Assembly (NCBI RefSeq): GCF_030994125.1
Contig: NZ_CP099917.1
Span: 2,779,501-2,843,500, forward strand
Direction: 5' to 3'
Source: Pseudoalteromonas xiamenensis
GTDB lineage: Bacteria; Pseudomonadota; Gammaproteobacteria; Enterobacterales; Alteromonadaceae
DNA: 64,000 nt
Under the pieces are notes generated by a model, which did no database searches, was not told the origin of the DNA, and worked only from the letters and a program-made list of their open reading frames with translations. The translations under genes were made by a program, and so were the position numbers. Shown one piece after another: positions 30,622-39,993 of this stretch; position 1 is the stretch's first letter; each line of letters starts with the position of its first letter.

Positions 30622-31608
30622 ATGAGTTTTGTATCTCAAGCAACGAAAAATATGGAACAGCAGGGGCGTGCTGCACATAACCCAATGAATGCGATGATGG
30701 AAGCGCGTCTAGCGCTTTATCAGGCGCGTATACGTCAAGGTGCATGGTTATTCGCCGCGTTGCTTTGTGTTGGCGCTGGTTTTGCGACGGGGACGTGGGT
30801 AAAGCCAACGATTGATGTAACACGTTCAAATTTCAGTGTAGAACAGGCCGATAAAGCGCAAAACGCTATGCCTTCTAAAGAAATAAGTCCGACACGACAA
30901 CCAATTATAAACGAAGATGCAAGCGCACCAGAGATGACGCAACAAGCTAAGACGCCAGTTGTACAAAAGGTCGTAACGGACGCGGCACAGAACTCTACAG
31001 CGCAACATTTTCAATGGGTCTCCGTTCAGGTCGGTGTTGATCAATTCGGACAAGCTATTTATCAACAGCAATTAGTACCAGTATCGCAAAATGGCATGGT
31101 AACTGTTAATAATCCTCAAGTCTTAACTGTCCCCACTAATCGTGCGAAGGAAGTACAAACTGAATCACAAGATTTGGATGAATTGGCCAAACAGGGATTT
31201 CGCATCGTCGGTAAGCCATTGGAATCGAGTAATACAGAAACGGCTAAAATGGACTTTCAAGGTGTTTCACCTGAGCTACAAGCCGCATTTAATGATGCCG
31301 TGGCTGCGACTAAAGACAATCCATCCCAAGAAGTCATCACGGGTTCAAATAATTCAGCTCGTGTTACCCCTATTGATAAATTGCCAAGTGGATTTCAGGC
31401 AAGTATCCCACCCATTAAATATCTGACCCATATTTATTCGACTGAACCCTCAATGCGTTTTATTAAAATCAATGGTCGAGAGCTTTATGAAGGTGACAAT
31501 ATTGGCGCACTGCGCGTTGTTGAAATAACACCTGATCTAACCGTGTTCAATTTTGATGGCGTTGAATTCTCTGTCGAAGCGATGGAAGACTGGCCAAAGT
31601 CCCAATAA
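30622..31608 (+). CDS. General secretion pathway protein B (ExeB-like)
   Basis: 328-aa partner of the preceding ATPase, starting 6 bases after its stop. A short cytoplasmic tail is followed by one membrane helix (GAWLFAALLCVGAGFATGTWV, about residues 39-59) and a long low-complexity periplasmic linker rich in Gln, Ser and Thr. The C-terminal GspB domain (about 255-325) contains LPPS-type text here as IPPIKYLTHIYSTEPSMRFIKINGRELYEGD. The remaining T2SS genes are not in this window. Confidence 0.83.
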   Translation: MSFVSQATKNMEQQGRAAHNPMNAMMEARLALYQARIRQGAWLFAALLCVGAGFATGTWVKPTIDVTRSNFSVEQADKAQNAMPSKEISPTRQPIINEDASAPEMTQQAKTPVVQKVVTDAAQNSTAQHFQWVSVQVGVDQFGQAIYQQQLVPVSQNGMVTVNNPQVLTVPTNRAKEVQTESQDLDELAKQGFRIVGKPLESSNTETAKMDFQGVSPELQAAFNDAVAATKDNPSQEVITGSNNSARVTPIDKLPSGFQASIPPIKYLTHIYSTEPSMRFIKINGRELYEGDNIGALRVVEITPDLTVFNFDGVEFSVEAMEDWPKSQ

Positions 31609-31615
31609 AGTCATT

Positions 31616-31642
31616 AAAAAGGCAGCTTATCGCTGCCTTTTT
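31616..31642 (+). terminator. exeB-like gene terminator
   Basis: AAAAAGGCAGC / GCTGCCTTTTT stem with a TTATC loop after the gspB-like gene. Confidence 0.8.
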
Positions 31643-31684
31643 AATGATGGAACGTTTACTGTTATGTGGCATAAAGAGCCTGCC

Positions 31685-32917
31685 TTACGGCAACATCGAC
31701 TGTCTAAAGAAACGAATTAGATCGATACTGAACTCTTCCGGCTTAATTGCGGCGTCTAATTCGTCATCAATTTTTTTAGAGCTCAAATCAATATCTTGCA
31801 CAGGTACATAATGCATGTGTTTGGCGCTGTAAAACACCTTCACAACGGGTTTTAAAGGCGCTTCATGGTTGCTTTCTGCAATCACCCCAACTTTAAAACT
31901 GCGCAACTTAACTAACGTTCCCACCGGATATAATCCAATACATTGAATAAATTGCGTTACCAGCGCTTCATCAAAGTGATTTGGACAGTTGTCTTTTAGA
32001 TATTTGAACGCTTTGATGGGCGTCATACCAACCTTATAAACACGTTCAGCAGTCAGTGCGTCATAAACATCGACAATACTCGCCATTCGAACGTACAAAC
32101 TGAGATCATCACCTTTCAAGCGAAATGGATAGCCAGTGCCGTCCAGTCGCTCATGGTGAAAGCCTGCGATTTGTGAAGCAATTTCACCAAGGCCTGCAGT
32201 TTCCACAATATCGCGACTGTAATTGGCGTGTTGTTGCATTATCGCAAACTCTTCATCCGTTAACTTGCCAGGTTTATGCAAAATGGCATCTGGTACTTGG
32301 ATCTTACCGATGTCATGGAGGAGGGCACCCGTAGCGAGCTGCTCAATGATGTCCCGTTCAAGACCCAAATGCTTCGCGAATATACTGATTAATATTGAGA
32401 CATTAAGTGAATGTTCGAGTAAGTAGCTGTCTTTTTCTCGAATGCGAGCAATGCATGACAGGGCATCTTGATTTCGGAAGATTGAGTCGATAATGCCATT
32501 TGCTGCGGCTTTGAACGGTTCGACATCGATATTGCGCCCATCTCGGATGTCATCAAACGCCTTCTGCTGAAGTTGTTTTGCTTCATTATAGAGTTCGACG
32601 GCGACATCTAACTCTTTGTCTATCTTCGTTACTTTGTGCCAGGCTTTAGGTTTTTCTTCTAATGTTGGAGTTTCAATAACGGGCGTTGAGGACGTTTCAA
32701 CAGTAGGATCCGCCACAACAGGTTGCTCAGATTGAAGTGTTTTACTTGGATCAATTTCAACTTCAACAATCCCTGCCGCAGCAAGCGCTGAAATCGCTTT
32801 TTGCGTCTTAACCCAACCTTGGTTTTTAACTTTGACACGACCAGTTTGTCTTGTTACTCGCGCAACAAACATTCCAGGTTCAAGTTCATTGACATTGATT
32901 ATTTTCAAGGCTGACAC
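31685..32917 (-). CDS. DUF3391 and HD-GYP domain protein
   Basis: Predicted cyclic di-GMP phosphodiesterase. The N-terminus (MSALKIINVNELEPGMFVARV, then GWVKTQKAISALAAAGIVEVEID) is the DUF3391 domain. The HD-GYP domain spans about 155-330, with HDIGKIQVP at 201 and HHERLDGTGYP at 254-264, so both signatures are intact. The last 80 residues form a small C-terminal domain. The GTG start at 32917 has only a weak ribosome site. It is monocistronic; its long spacer region (60-95) is Pro/Thr/Glu-rich. Confidence 0.9.
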   Translation of the reverse strand: MSALKIINVNELEPGMFVARVTRQTGRVKVKNQGWVKTQKAISALAAAGIVEVEIDPSKTLQSEQPVVADPTVETSSTPVIETPTLEEKPKAWHKVTKIDKELDVAVELYNEAKQLQQKAFDDIRDGRNIDVEPFKAAANGIIDSIFRNQDALSCIARIREKDSYLLEHSLNVSILISIFAKHLGLERDIIEQLATGALLHDIGKIQVPDAILHKPGKLTDEEFAIMQQHANYSRDIVETAGLGEIASQIAGFHHERLDGTGYPFRLKGDDLSLYVRMASIVDVYDALTAERVYKVGMTPIKAFKYLKDNCPNHFDEALVTQFIQCIGLYPVGTLVKLRSFKVGVIAESNHEAPLKPVVKVFYSAKHMHYVPVQDIDLSSKKIDDELDAAIKPEEFSIDLIRFFRQSMLP

Positions 32918-33068
32918 GATATTACCAGACTAGACTTCGGTCATTTAAGCGTAGCAAAGGATCTGTGGATGATCACCAATTTGTCGATGAATATTATCAT
33001 CCTAAAAGATGAACTTTAGACTGGGTGAGTTTTCAGTCACATGGTATGAATATCCAGCTAATAAAATA

Positions 33069-33099
33069 AAAAAGGGCATGAAAATCATGCCCTTTTTTT
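33069..33099 (-). terminator. putA terminator
   Basis: AAAGGGCATG / CATGCCCTTT stem with an AAAAT loop, followed on the minus strand by T-rich sequence. Confidence 0.85.
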
Positions 33100-33110
33100 G
33101 CGACTAAGAC

Positions 33111-36100
33111 TTACTCGTCATCTTCAACCAACGTCATGAGTGACGTGTTACCACCTGAAGCCGTGGTGTCGATACTAACGGTCTTTTCTGTCACTAAACG
33201 TGTCAGAAGGTTGTCATAGTGAAGCGCACTGATCACTGGCAAAATTGCACCGTGACGTGCTGCAAGCTGCGCTGTGATGTACGAAGTACGGTCACAATTT
33301 GTGCTTACCACTGCGGATGTGAGCGTCGGATGGGCAAGTAACGCAGGAAGCTGGTTTAACTTCGCAACTTGTAAGATCCCTTCAGACACGCCACATGCCA
33401 CTAACTTTTCACGAAACGCTACCGCTTCATCGTGGAAAAGATCAGACACTACGGTGATCACTGAGTTACCTGCAGCAAGTGCTGTAACCACAGACATTAC
33501 CCAGAAGTTAAATGAGGTGTCTTTATCTGCATAACACAGTACTGTACCGCGCGGCTCGTAGTACATGATGTTCGATTCACCTGTTGGGCCAGGCATCACA
33601 ACGCCTTTTGACAAGCGTTTTTCAACACGGACAAGTTGTTCACGCGCATCTAGAAGTGTTCTTGCTAAATCATCGGCCAACGCGTCCATACTGTTAACTG
33701 TCGCTAGTTTTGCGAGTAGTTGGCGCATTACCGATACGCGATTTGCCACTGGCATAAAGCGCCATAGTTTTTCGTCACGTTGAGCGTTGCTCATCATGCG
33801 ATTAACTTGTTCTTGTGCGCCTGGAAGTACTTGAAGTTCTTCACCTGCTTTACTGAAATCCGCTTGATCAAAGCGATCTGCGACCGATGTTTCTTTCACA
33901 AGACGCGTCAAATAGTTTGGACCACCTGCTTTTGGACCTGTACCAGAAAGGCCACGACCACCAAATGGTTGTACGCCAACGACAGCACCGATCATGTTAC
34001 GGTTGATGTACACGTTACCCGCACGCGATTGCTTCGCTAAGTACTGTGCTCGCTCTTCGATGCGTGTATGCACGCCCATGGTTAAACCAAAACCTGTCGC
34101 ATTGACTTGGTCGATTACTTTGTCAATTTCACCCGCTTTAAAGCGGATCACGTGAACACATGGACCGAACACTTCTTTTTTCAGTACGGATAAATCGGCA
34201 ATTTCGTATAAGCGTGGAGCGAAGAAGTAACCCGCTTTGTGTTCTTCCGTTAATTCACACTCGTAATGAAGCGTTGCATTGCCTTTTAAGTACTCAACGT
34301 GTGCATTTAGCGCATTAAGTGCTTTTTCATCGATAACTGGACCCACATCCGTTTCAAGGTAAGCAGGATCGCCAATATGAAGTTCTTGCATCGCGCCTTT
34401 GATCATTCGGATCACTTTATCCGCGATTTCTGATTGCACGAATAAAACACGAAGTGCAGAACAACGTTGGCCAGCACTTTGGAAGCCAGATGAAATGACA
34501 TCATCAACCACTTGCTCAGGCAGTGCCGTTGAGTCAACGATCATGCAGTTTTGGCCACCCGTTTCCGCAATTAGAGGAACTTGTTCGCCGCCGCGTGTTG
34601 CCAAAGTTTGAGAAATGCGGGTCCCCGTTTCTGTTGAACCTGTAAACATAACGGCTTGTACGCGGTTATCTGGAACAATGTGCTCACCAACTTCACTGCC
34701 ACGAGCTAATACTGGTTGTACAATAAATTCAGGTAAACCAACTTCGCGCATAAGATCGATGGTACGAAGGGCAATCAGAGACGTTTGCTCAGCTGGCTTC
34801 GCAATAACCGTATTACCGGTAACGATAGCTGCAGCAACTTGACCTAGGAAAATTGCCAGAGGGAAGTTCCATGGGCTGATACATAGCATCACGCCACGCG
34901 CTTCAAAACGGTCATCCGCGCAAAGTTCTTCCGCGCGAGCAGCGTAGTAACGACAGAAGTCAACGGCTTCACGTACTTCGTCAATCGCGTCTTGCGTAAC
35001 CTTACCGGCTTCTTTAATACACATTGCGATGAGCTCATCACGGTGACGCTCTAATGCATCTGCTGTGCGACGAAGAATATCGGCACGTTCTTGAACGGGT
35101 GTTTTAGTCCACGTTTGGAACGCCGCTTCTGCGTTTGCCACAAGCTGCTTCATTTCTTCAGCACTGTGGTGGCGAATGCTACCAATAACTTCAGAAAGAC
35201 GAGCAGGGTTTACGACTGCTTCATGGCCTTCTGGCACATCATCAACGGTTTTTAGATTCTCTTTTACCCACGTTGATAAATGATCACGTAGCGGAGTAAT
35301 AAGGTTGATGTTTGTTAAATCCATGCCTTTTGAGTTATTACGTTCTTCACCGTATACGTTCAGTGGCATTGTGATTTGTTTATTGCGGCGGTTACGCAAG
35401 CGTTGCAGTTTTTCAACCGGATCGACAAGTAAGTCTTCAACTGGTTTGGTTTCATCAACGATTGCATTAACGAAAGAGGAGTTCGCACCGTTTTCAAGTA
35501 GACGACGAACTAAGTACGCTAGAAGATCTTCATGGTGTCCAACCGGCGCGTATACGCGACATTGAACTTTGTCATTAGTGACCACTTGGTCATACAATGA
35601 TTCGCCCATGCCGTGAAGACGTTGGAATTCGAAGTTAGAGAATTGACCATCAGCCAGCTCGAGAATCGTCGCCGCAGAGTAGGCGTTGTGCGTTGCAAAT
35701 TGAGGAAAAATAACATCGCGGGCTTTCATTAGTTTGATAGCACACGCTTTGTATGAAACGTCTGTCGTCGCTTTGCGTGTAAACACAGGGAAGTCTTCAA
35801 GACCGTCAGCTTGTGTCGTCTTAACTTCCGTATCCCAATACGCGCCTTTAACTAGACGAACCATCAATTTACGGCCGACACGGCGAGCAAGCGTTTCAAG
35901 CCAGTCAATTACGAATGTGGCACGTTTTTGATACGCTTGTACGGCTAGACCAAAACCATTCCAGTTGCCGAGTGCGTCATCAGAGAATACCGCTTCAATG
36001 ATGTCTAAAGAGATATCTAAACGGTTTGCTTCTTCGGCATCTACGGTAAATCCGATGTCGTACTGTTTTGCTGCAAGCGCTAATTCTTTCAGTTTTGGAA

Positions 36101-36911
36101 CAAGCTCTTCCATTACGCGGTCACGGTGAGTGAATTCGTAACGAGGGTGGATAGCAGAAAGTTTTACGGAAATACCTGGGCTCTTGATTGGACCGCGGCC
36201 GGCTGCGGCTTTACCAATGACATGAATAGCTTTCATGTAGCTATCGAAGTAACGCTCAGCGTCCGCCATCGTGCGCGCGCCTTCACCCAGCATGTCGTAA
36301 GAATAAGCATAGCCTTTTGCTTCTTTTTCTTTTGCACGCTCAACAGCAGATTGGATTGTCGTGCCCATAACAAACTGCTTACCCATGATCTTCATGGCAG
36401 TTTGTACAGATTTACGGATTGTTGGTTCACCAACGCGACCAATTAAACGTTTTAAAACGCCAAATTGTTCTTCTTTAGAGCGGTCGGCGTAGTTCACCAT
36501 TTTGCCTGTTACAAGCAGGCCCCACGCTGATGCGTTTACAAAAAGCGAGTCGCTGTTACCTAAGTGAGAGAACCAATCACCTTTCGTTAGCTTGTCACGA
36601 ATCAGTTCTTCTTGAGTTTCCTTGTCTGGTACTCGGAGCAGTGCTTCAGCAAGACACATCAGTACCACACCTTCTTCAGAAGAAAGTGAGTATTCATTTA
36701 AAAGTGCGTCAACACCACCTTGACCTTTTTGATCTCTACGGATGTTCAAAACCATCTGGCGAGCGCGTTCCCAAGCACGTGTACGAGCTGAGATACCCAC
36801 TTCTGCCAGTGGCAAAATGTGATCGATAACTTGCTCTTCATCGATGCGGTAAAACTCACGGATCTTTTGACGGATCGGGCACTGCGTCGTTAAGTCGCCA
36901 TGAAATAGCAT
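33111..36911 (-). CDS. putA: Bifunctional proline dehydrogenase / L-glutamate gamma-semialdehyde dehydrogenase
   Basis: Oxidises proline to glutamate in two steps at the membrane. The order is an N-terminal arm, a FAD-dependent proline dehydrogenase barrel (about 85-480; YSYDMLGEGART, GISVKLSAIHPRYE, RLVKGAYWDTE), then an aldehyde dehydrogenase domain (about 560-1040; CISPWNFPLAIF, FTGSTETG, catalytic Cys in SAGQRCSALRV) and a C-terminal ALDH-like domain. 1266 aa. Unlike E. coli PutA (1320) it starts directly with MLFHGDLTTQCPIRQ and lacks the ribbon-helix-helix DNA-binding domain, so it cannot repress itself. Regulation by the divergent Lrp-type gene is likely; two Lrp-box-like sites lie between them. 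Confidence 0.96.
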   Translation of the reverse strand: MLFHGDLTTQCPIRQKIREFYRIDEEQVIDHILPLAEVGISARTRAWERARQMVLNIRRDQKGQGGVDALLNEYSLSSEEGVVLMCLAEALLRVPDKETQEELIRDKLTKGDWFSHLGNSDSLFVNASAWGLLVTGKMVNYADRSKEEQFGVLKRLIGRVGEPTIRKSVQTAMKIMGKQFVMGTTIQSAVERAKEKEAKGYAYSYDMLGEGARTMADAERYFDSYMKAIHVIGKAAAGRGPIKSPGISVKLSAIHPRYEFTHRDRVMEELVPKLKELALAAKQYDIGFTVDAEEANRLDISLDIIEAVFSDDALGNWNGFGLAVQAYQKRATFVIDWLETLARRVGRKLMVRLVKGAYWDTEVKTTQADGLEDFPVFTRKATTDVSYKACAIKLMKARDVIFPQFATHNAYSAATILELADGQFSNFEFQRLHGMGESLYDQVVTNDKVQCRVYAPVGHHEDLLAYLVRRLLENGANSSFVNAIVDETKPVEDLLVDPVEKLQRLRNRRNKQITMPLNVYGEERNNSKGMDLTNINLITPLRDHLSTWVKENLKTVDDVPEGHEAVVNPARLSEVIGSIRHHSAEEMKQLVANAEAAFQTWTKTPVQERADILRRTADALERHRDELIAMCIKEAGKVTQDAIDEVREAVDFCRYYAARAEELCADDRFEARGVMLCISPWNFPLAIFLGQVAAAIVTGNTVIAKPAEQTSLIALRTIDLMREVGLPEFIVQPVLARGSEVGEHIVPDNRVQAVMFTGSTETGTRISQTLATRGGEQVPLIAETGGQNCMIVDSTALPEQVVDDVISSGFQSAGQRCSALRVLFVQSEIADKVIRMIKGAMQELHIGDPAYLETDVGPVIDEKALNALNAHVEYLKGNATLHYECELTEEHKAGYFFAPRLYEIADLSVLKKEVFGPCVHVIRFKAGEIDKVIDQVNATGFGLTMGVHTRIEERAQYLAKQSRAGNVYINRNMIGAVVGVQPFGGRGLSGTGPKAGGPNYLTRLVKETSVADRFDQADFSKAGEELQVLPGAQEQVNRMMSNAQRDEKLWRFMPVANRVSVMRQLLAKLATVNSMDALADDLARTLLDAREQLVRVEKRLSKGVVMPGPTGESNIMYYEPRGTVLCYADKDTSFNFWVMSVVTALAAGNSVITVVSDLFHDEAVAFREKLVACGVSEGILQVAKLNQLPALLAHPTLTSAVVSTNCDRTSYITAQLAARHGAILPVISALHYDNLLTRLVTEKTVSIDTTASGGNTSLMTLVEDDE

Positions 36912-36967
36912 AGGTAAACCCTCAAAGAATTAATTGGGACGATTTTCCGTGCATTCTATATAAAACT

Positions 36968-36982
36968 CAGCAGAATATGCTG
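36968..36982. promoter_or_regulatory. Lrp-box-like palindrome 1 in the putA-lrp region
   Basis: CAGCAGAATATGCTG matches 13 of 15 positions of the E. coli Lrp consensus YAGHAWATTWTDCTR. It lies 57 bases upstream of the putA start, near where its promoter should be. Confidence 0.55.
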
Positions 36983-37031
36983 GTTTAATTTTGCTAATTA
37001 CGGTAATTTACGGCTAAATTTTCACGTAACT

Positions 37032-37046
37032 CAGCATAAAATTCTG
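37032..37046. promoter_or_regulatory. Lrp-box-like palindrome 2 next to the lrp start
   Basis: CAGCATAAAATTCTG also matches 13 of 15 Lrp consensus positions. It ends one base before the regulator ATG and lies 64 bases (about six helical turns) from the first box, on one face of the helix. Fits autoregulation. Confidence 0.5.
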
Positions 37047-37047
37047 T

Positions 37048-37539
37048 ATGACTACTTCAATCAAAACACGTGTGCTTGATCGAATTGATTTAGCAATTTT
37101 AGACGCCTTACAGAAAAATGGTCGGATTTCGAATGTAAATCTCGCTAAACAGGTTAACTTAAGCCCAAGTCCCTGTCTGGACAGGGTCAAAAAGTTGGAA
37201 GCGGAAGGATACATTGAAGGTTACACGGCGAGATTGAACCCAACTAGGCTGGGGCAAAACTTAGTTGCTCATGTTGAGGTAACGTTAAATCGTTCGACAG
37301 AAGCTGTGTTTGAGACATTCAAGCAGCATATTCTGCGGGTGCCGCAAGTGGCAGGATGTGACATGGTTGCGGGCGGATTTGATTATCTCATTAAAATTCG
37401 TGTACGAGACATGAGTGAGTACCGAGAAGTGCTAGGAATTATCGTGGAAATCCCGGGCGTTGCGACGAACCATACCTATATGGTGATAGAACACGTCAAG
37501 CCTGATGTTGGTGTGCAAGTTTTAATGCCAAAAAAATAG
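37048..37539 (+). CDS. Lrp/AsnC-family transcriptional regulator
   Basis: 163-aa regulator with an N-terminal winged helix (LDRIDLAILDALQKNGRISNVNLAKQVNLSPSPCLDRVKKLEAEG, about 10-55) and a C-terminal RAM ligand-binding domain (about 75-155; VAGCDMVAGGFDYLIKIRV). It is divergent from putA, as are the proline-responsive Lrp members that activate putA in several bacteria, so it is the probable putA regulator. It also resembles global Lrp in length and helix sequence, so a wider role is possible. The ATG at 37048 has no visible ribosome site, which may mean a leaderless message or a different start. Confidence 0.88.
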   Translation: MTTSIKTRVLDRIDLAILDALQKNGRISNVNLAKQVNLSPSPCLDRVKKLEAEGYIEGYTARLNPTRLGQNLVAHVEVTLNRSTEAVFETFKQHILRVPQVAGCDMVAGGFDYLIKIRVRDMSEYREVLGIIVEIPGVATNHTYMVIEHVKPDVGVQVLMPKK

Positions 37540-37562
37540 GCGGTATTTACCGCCTATTTTTT
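37531..37562. terminator. Bidirectional terminator after lrp
   Basis: AAAATAGGCGGT / ACCGCCTATTTT stem with an ATTT loop and T-run; the lrp stop codon is inside it. Also ends the convergent SH3 gene. Confidence 0.85.
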
Positions 37563-37573
37563 GGTTAGGTGAA

Positions 37574-38221
37574 TTATGCCCAACCGTCGTAACGTTTTCT
37601 ACGTGATAAAAACAGCGTCAAAATAACACCCAAGATAAGACCTGAAAACGCAATTGCCGCACCATAACTTAACAGTAGATGCTGTTGTTCTTGTTTTTTG
37701 TTCATTGCCTCTTTTTGTATTTGCACTTTTTGCGTTTCCGAATCTTTCACTGCTTGTCGAAGTTCTGCATTTTCGGATTCAAGAGAATTCAGTTTTGCTT
37801 GCAATGTAGGCACTTCGTTTTGACTGTCTTGTAGCTCCACATTCAGCGCATCAAGCTGCGCTTGCAAGTTTTGATTGGTGATCTGTAAGCCGGCTTCTGT
37901 CGTCACGAATTCAGCTTCAACCCAACCTTCACGGCCTTTGTCATCGATGACGTTTACAAAACCATTCTTTTCATCGCCAACAACTTGAACAGCCGTCCCC
38001 GCATTGATTGATCCCAGAATTCGGTAATTTTTGCCAGCTCCACTGTGCACAAAAATATAGAGGTTATCGGTGATATAGGCATTAGGAACAATCGATGTCG
38101 ATTCGGAAGAGGTTTGTTCTGCTTGCTCAGTCGTTGCTGGCGCTTCAGTAAGCTCTGTTTGTGCAAAAGAGAGTGTTGGTAGCGCAAGCATGCAAGACAA
38201 CAGCAAGGTCCGTGTATTCAT
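37574..38221 (-). CDS. SH3 domain membrane protein (TIGR04211/YgiM-like)
   Basis: 215-aa envelope protein. Signal peptide MNTRTLLLSCMLALPTLSFA, then a bacterial SH3 domain (about 46-112; AYITDNLYIFVHSGAGKNYRILGSI, GREGWVEAEFV), a coiled coil (about 118-175), one membrane helix (about 185-205) and a basic tail ending SRRKRYDGWA. This layout equals E. coli YgiM. Start 38221 has AAGG 7 bases upstream; the 26-codon extension is excluded because the signal peptide begins here. E. coli ygiM lies close to cca and ygiF; here a ygiF-like gene is divergent from it. Confidence 0.85.
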   Translation of the reverse strand: MNTRTLLLSCMLALPTLSFAQTELTEAPATTEQAEQTSSESTSIVPNAYITDNLYIFVHSGAGKNYRILGSINAGTAVQVVGDEKNGFVNVIDDKGREGWVEAEFVTTEAGLQITNQNLQAQLDALNVELQDSQNEVPTLQAKLNSLESENAELRQAVKDSETQKVQIQKEAMNKKQEQQHLLLSYGAAIAFSGLILGVILTLFLSRRKRYDGWA

Positions 38222-38470
38222 TTCTAAGCCTTTATCGTATATGAAATTCTGCCAATTCTTGCACAGATAGTATGAATTAAACATGACAAGTGCAAGCATT
38301 TAGGCGGATGGAGTGAGAATTTTCTAAGTTAAATTTCTTGTACCCCTAAATCCTTAACGTATGCAATTTTAAAGGGGCTTGGCGCGAACGCAAACGAGAA
38401 TTTATTTGCATTGAAAGGCTAGTTTGTATATTTTGAGCGTTCGATAATTTTTTAGGTTTACACCCACTAC

Positions 38471-39991
38471 ATGGATACTGAGATAGAACTGAAGTTTTTA
38501 CTTTCAGACAATGAAGTACCCCTCGTCCCTGGTTTGTTGATGCAATTTGCGAAAACCGTTAATAACAAACCAACGAAACAACTCCAAAACGCTTATTTTG
38601 ATACGCCTGAGAGACACCTCAGAAAACTGGATATTGGTTTACGCACTCGTTGCTGCAACGATGAATGTGAGCAAACCATCAAGTTATCCGGTGAAGTCGT
38701 CGGTGGTTTACATCAGCGTCCAGAATACAATCTCCCCATTGAAGGTGGTAAACCTAACATCGCGTTATTTGACGCTAACATTTGGCCTACAGGCATGGAT
38801 GTGGCGTTTATTTCAGCAAACTTACAACCGATTTTTAGCACCAATTTCACGCGCCGAAAATGGCTAATTGAAACTGAAAATGGCAGCCAGTTGGAAGTCG
38901 TCTTAGATAAAGGTGAAGTAACGGCTGGCAACCAAAGTGAACCAATTTCAGAGTTGGAAGTGGAGCTCATTGAAGGCGATCGTAGTGATGTTTTTGCGTT
39001 TGCAGAACATCTCATCAGCCAATTAGGTGTTCGTTTAGGACTTTATTCGAAAGCGGCCCGTGGCTACCGCATGGCTGATAACAAGCCTCTGATTGCCAAC
39101 AAAGCGTTGAGTTTTGTGCCGCTTTCTAAACGCGACACCCAAGAGCAAGCGCTTGAAGAGTCGCTGGGTTACGCAATTCGTTTCGTACAGAAGCATGAGC
39201 AATGTTATTTCGACGAACCGAAACTTAAAACGCTTAAGCGAGTGTTAGATGGCATTTCACTTATCCGCCACATCTTTTGGTTATTTGACGAAATTGTCGA
39301 AAAAGAGGCAACGGAACACCTTCGTAAAGAGTTAAAATGGTTGCTGGGAGAACTAAGTTGGGTTGAAAACGCAATGCAACTTAAAACATACACCTCAAAG
39401 CGTCACGCCTACTATAAAAAAATCAATAATGCGCCTGAGCTCGCGCAAGTGATCACCGATCTGCAGGATGTGCAGCCAAGCGAAACCGATATGCAGGACT
39501 TATTTCACTGTGCGCGCTATAACCGATTGCTTCTGGCATTAACGCGCTTTTTACTTGAGCGTACGTGGCGTAAAACGTGGAACCAAAAAGCGGCAATTGC
39601 AGCGGAGAAACCGATTGTAGAGGTAGCCGCTCAGTTGTTTGAGCGTGACTGGCAGCAGTTAAAACAAATGGTTTTAGAAGACAAATCGTTTAATTCAAAT
39701 GATTATTTGCAACTAAAGCCACATCTCGAAAACACGATGTTGAACGGCAACTGTCTAGGGTCGCTTTTTGATAAAGAAGACAGACGTATTTTCCGAACGC
39801 CATGGCTTGATATCCTCTATGGTGTTTATGAACTTCAAACGCTGTCTTATTTGAAACAACTGTGCGTCGGTCACGGTGATGAGCAACTTGAGGAAATACA
39901 GAAGTGGCTTGAACAAAAAGCCAATTTTTTGGTGACGGCGATGGAGCAAAGTCGCGTCGCATCACTCGATAACACACCATACTGGCGATAA
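38471..39991 (+). CDS. Inorganic triphosphatase, CYTH-CHAD (YgiF-like)
   Basis: 506 aa. The CYTH domain (residues 1-205) begins MDTEIELKFLL, showing the ExExK metal/phosphate motif at once; in E. coli YgiF this domain hydrolyses tripolyphosphate. The CHAD domain (about 220-500), all-helical and His/Arg-rich, binds polyphosphate in other proteins. The usual E. coli form is 433 aa, so the CHAD part is longer here. The START-domain gene follows 2 bases after the stop, so the two are co-transcribed. No ribosome site is obvious at the ATG. Confidence 0.88.
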   Translation: MDTEIELKFLLSDNEVPLVPGLLMQFAKTVNNKPTKQLQNAYFDTPERHLRKLDIGLRTRCCNDECEQTIKLSGEVVGGLHQRPEYNLPIEGGKPNIALFDANIWPTGMDVAFISANLQPIFSTNFTRRKWLIETENGSQLEVVLDKGEVTAGNQSEPISELEVELIEGDRSDVFAFAEHLISQLGVRLGLYSKAARGYRMADNKPLIANKALSFVPLSKRDTQEQALEESLGYAIRFVQKHEQCYFDEPKLKTLKRVLDGISLIRHIFWLFDEIVEKEATEHLRKELKWLLGELSWVENAMQLKTYTSKRHAYYKKINNAPELAQVITDLQDVQPSETDMQDLFHCARYNRLLLALTRFLLERTWRKTWNQKAAIAAEKPIVEVAAQLFERDWQQLKQMVLEDKSFNSNDYLQLKPHLENTMLNGNCLGSLFDKEDRRIFRTPWLDILYGVYELQTLSYLKQLCVGHGDEQLEEIQKWLEQKANFLVTAMEQSRVASLDNTPYWR

Positions 39992-39993
39992 TT

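Noticed and set aside
33274..36829. Plus-strand ORFs inside putA
   Set aside because: They mirror the coding frame of a clearly conserved long gene.
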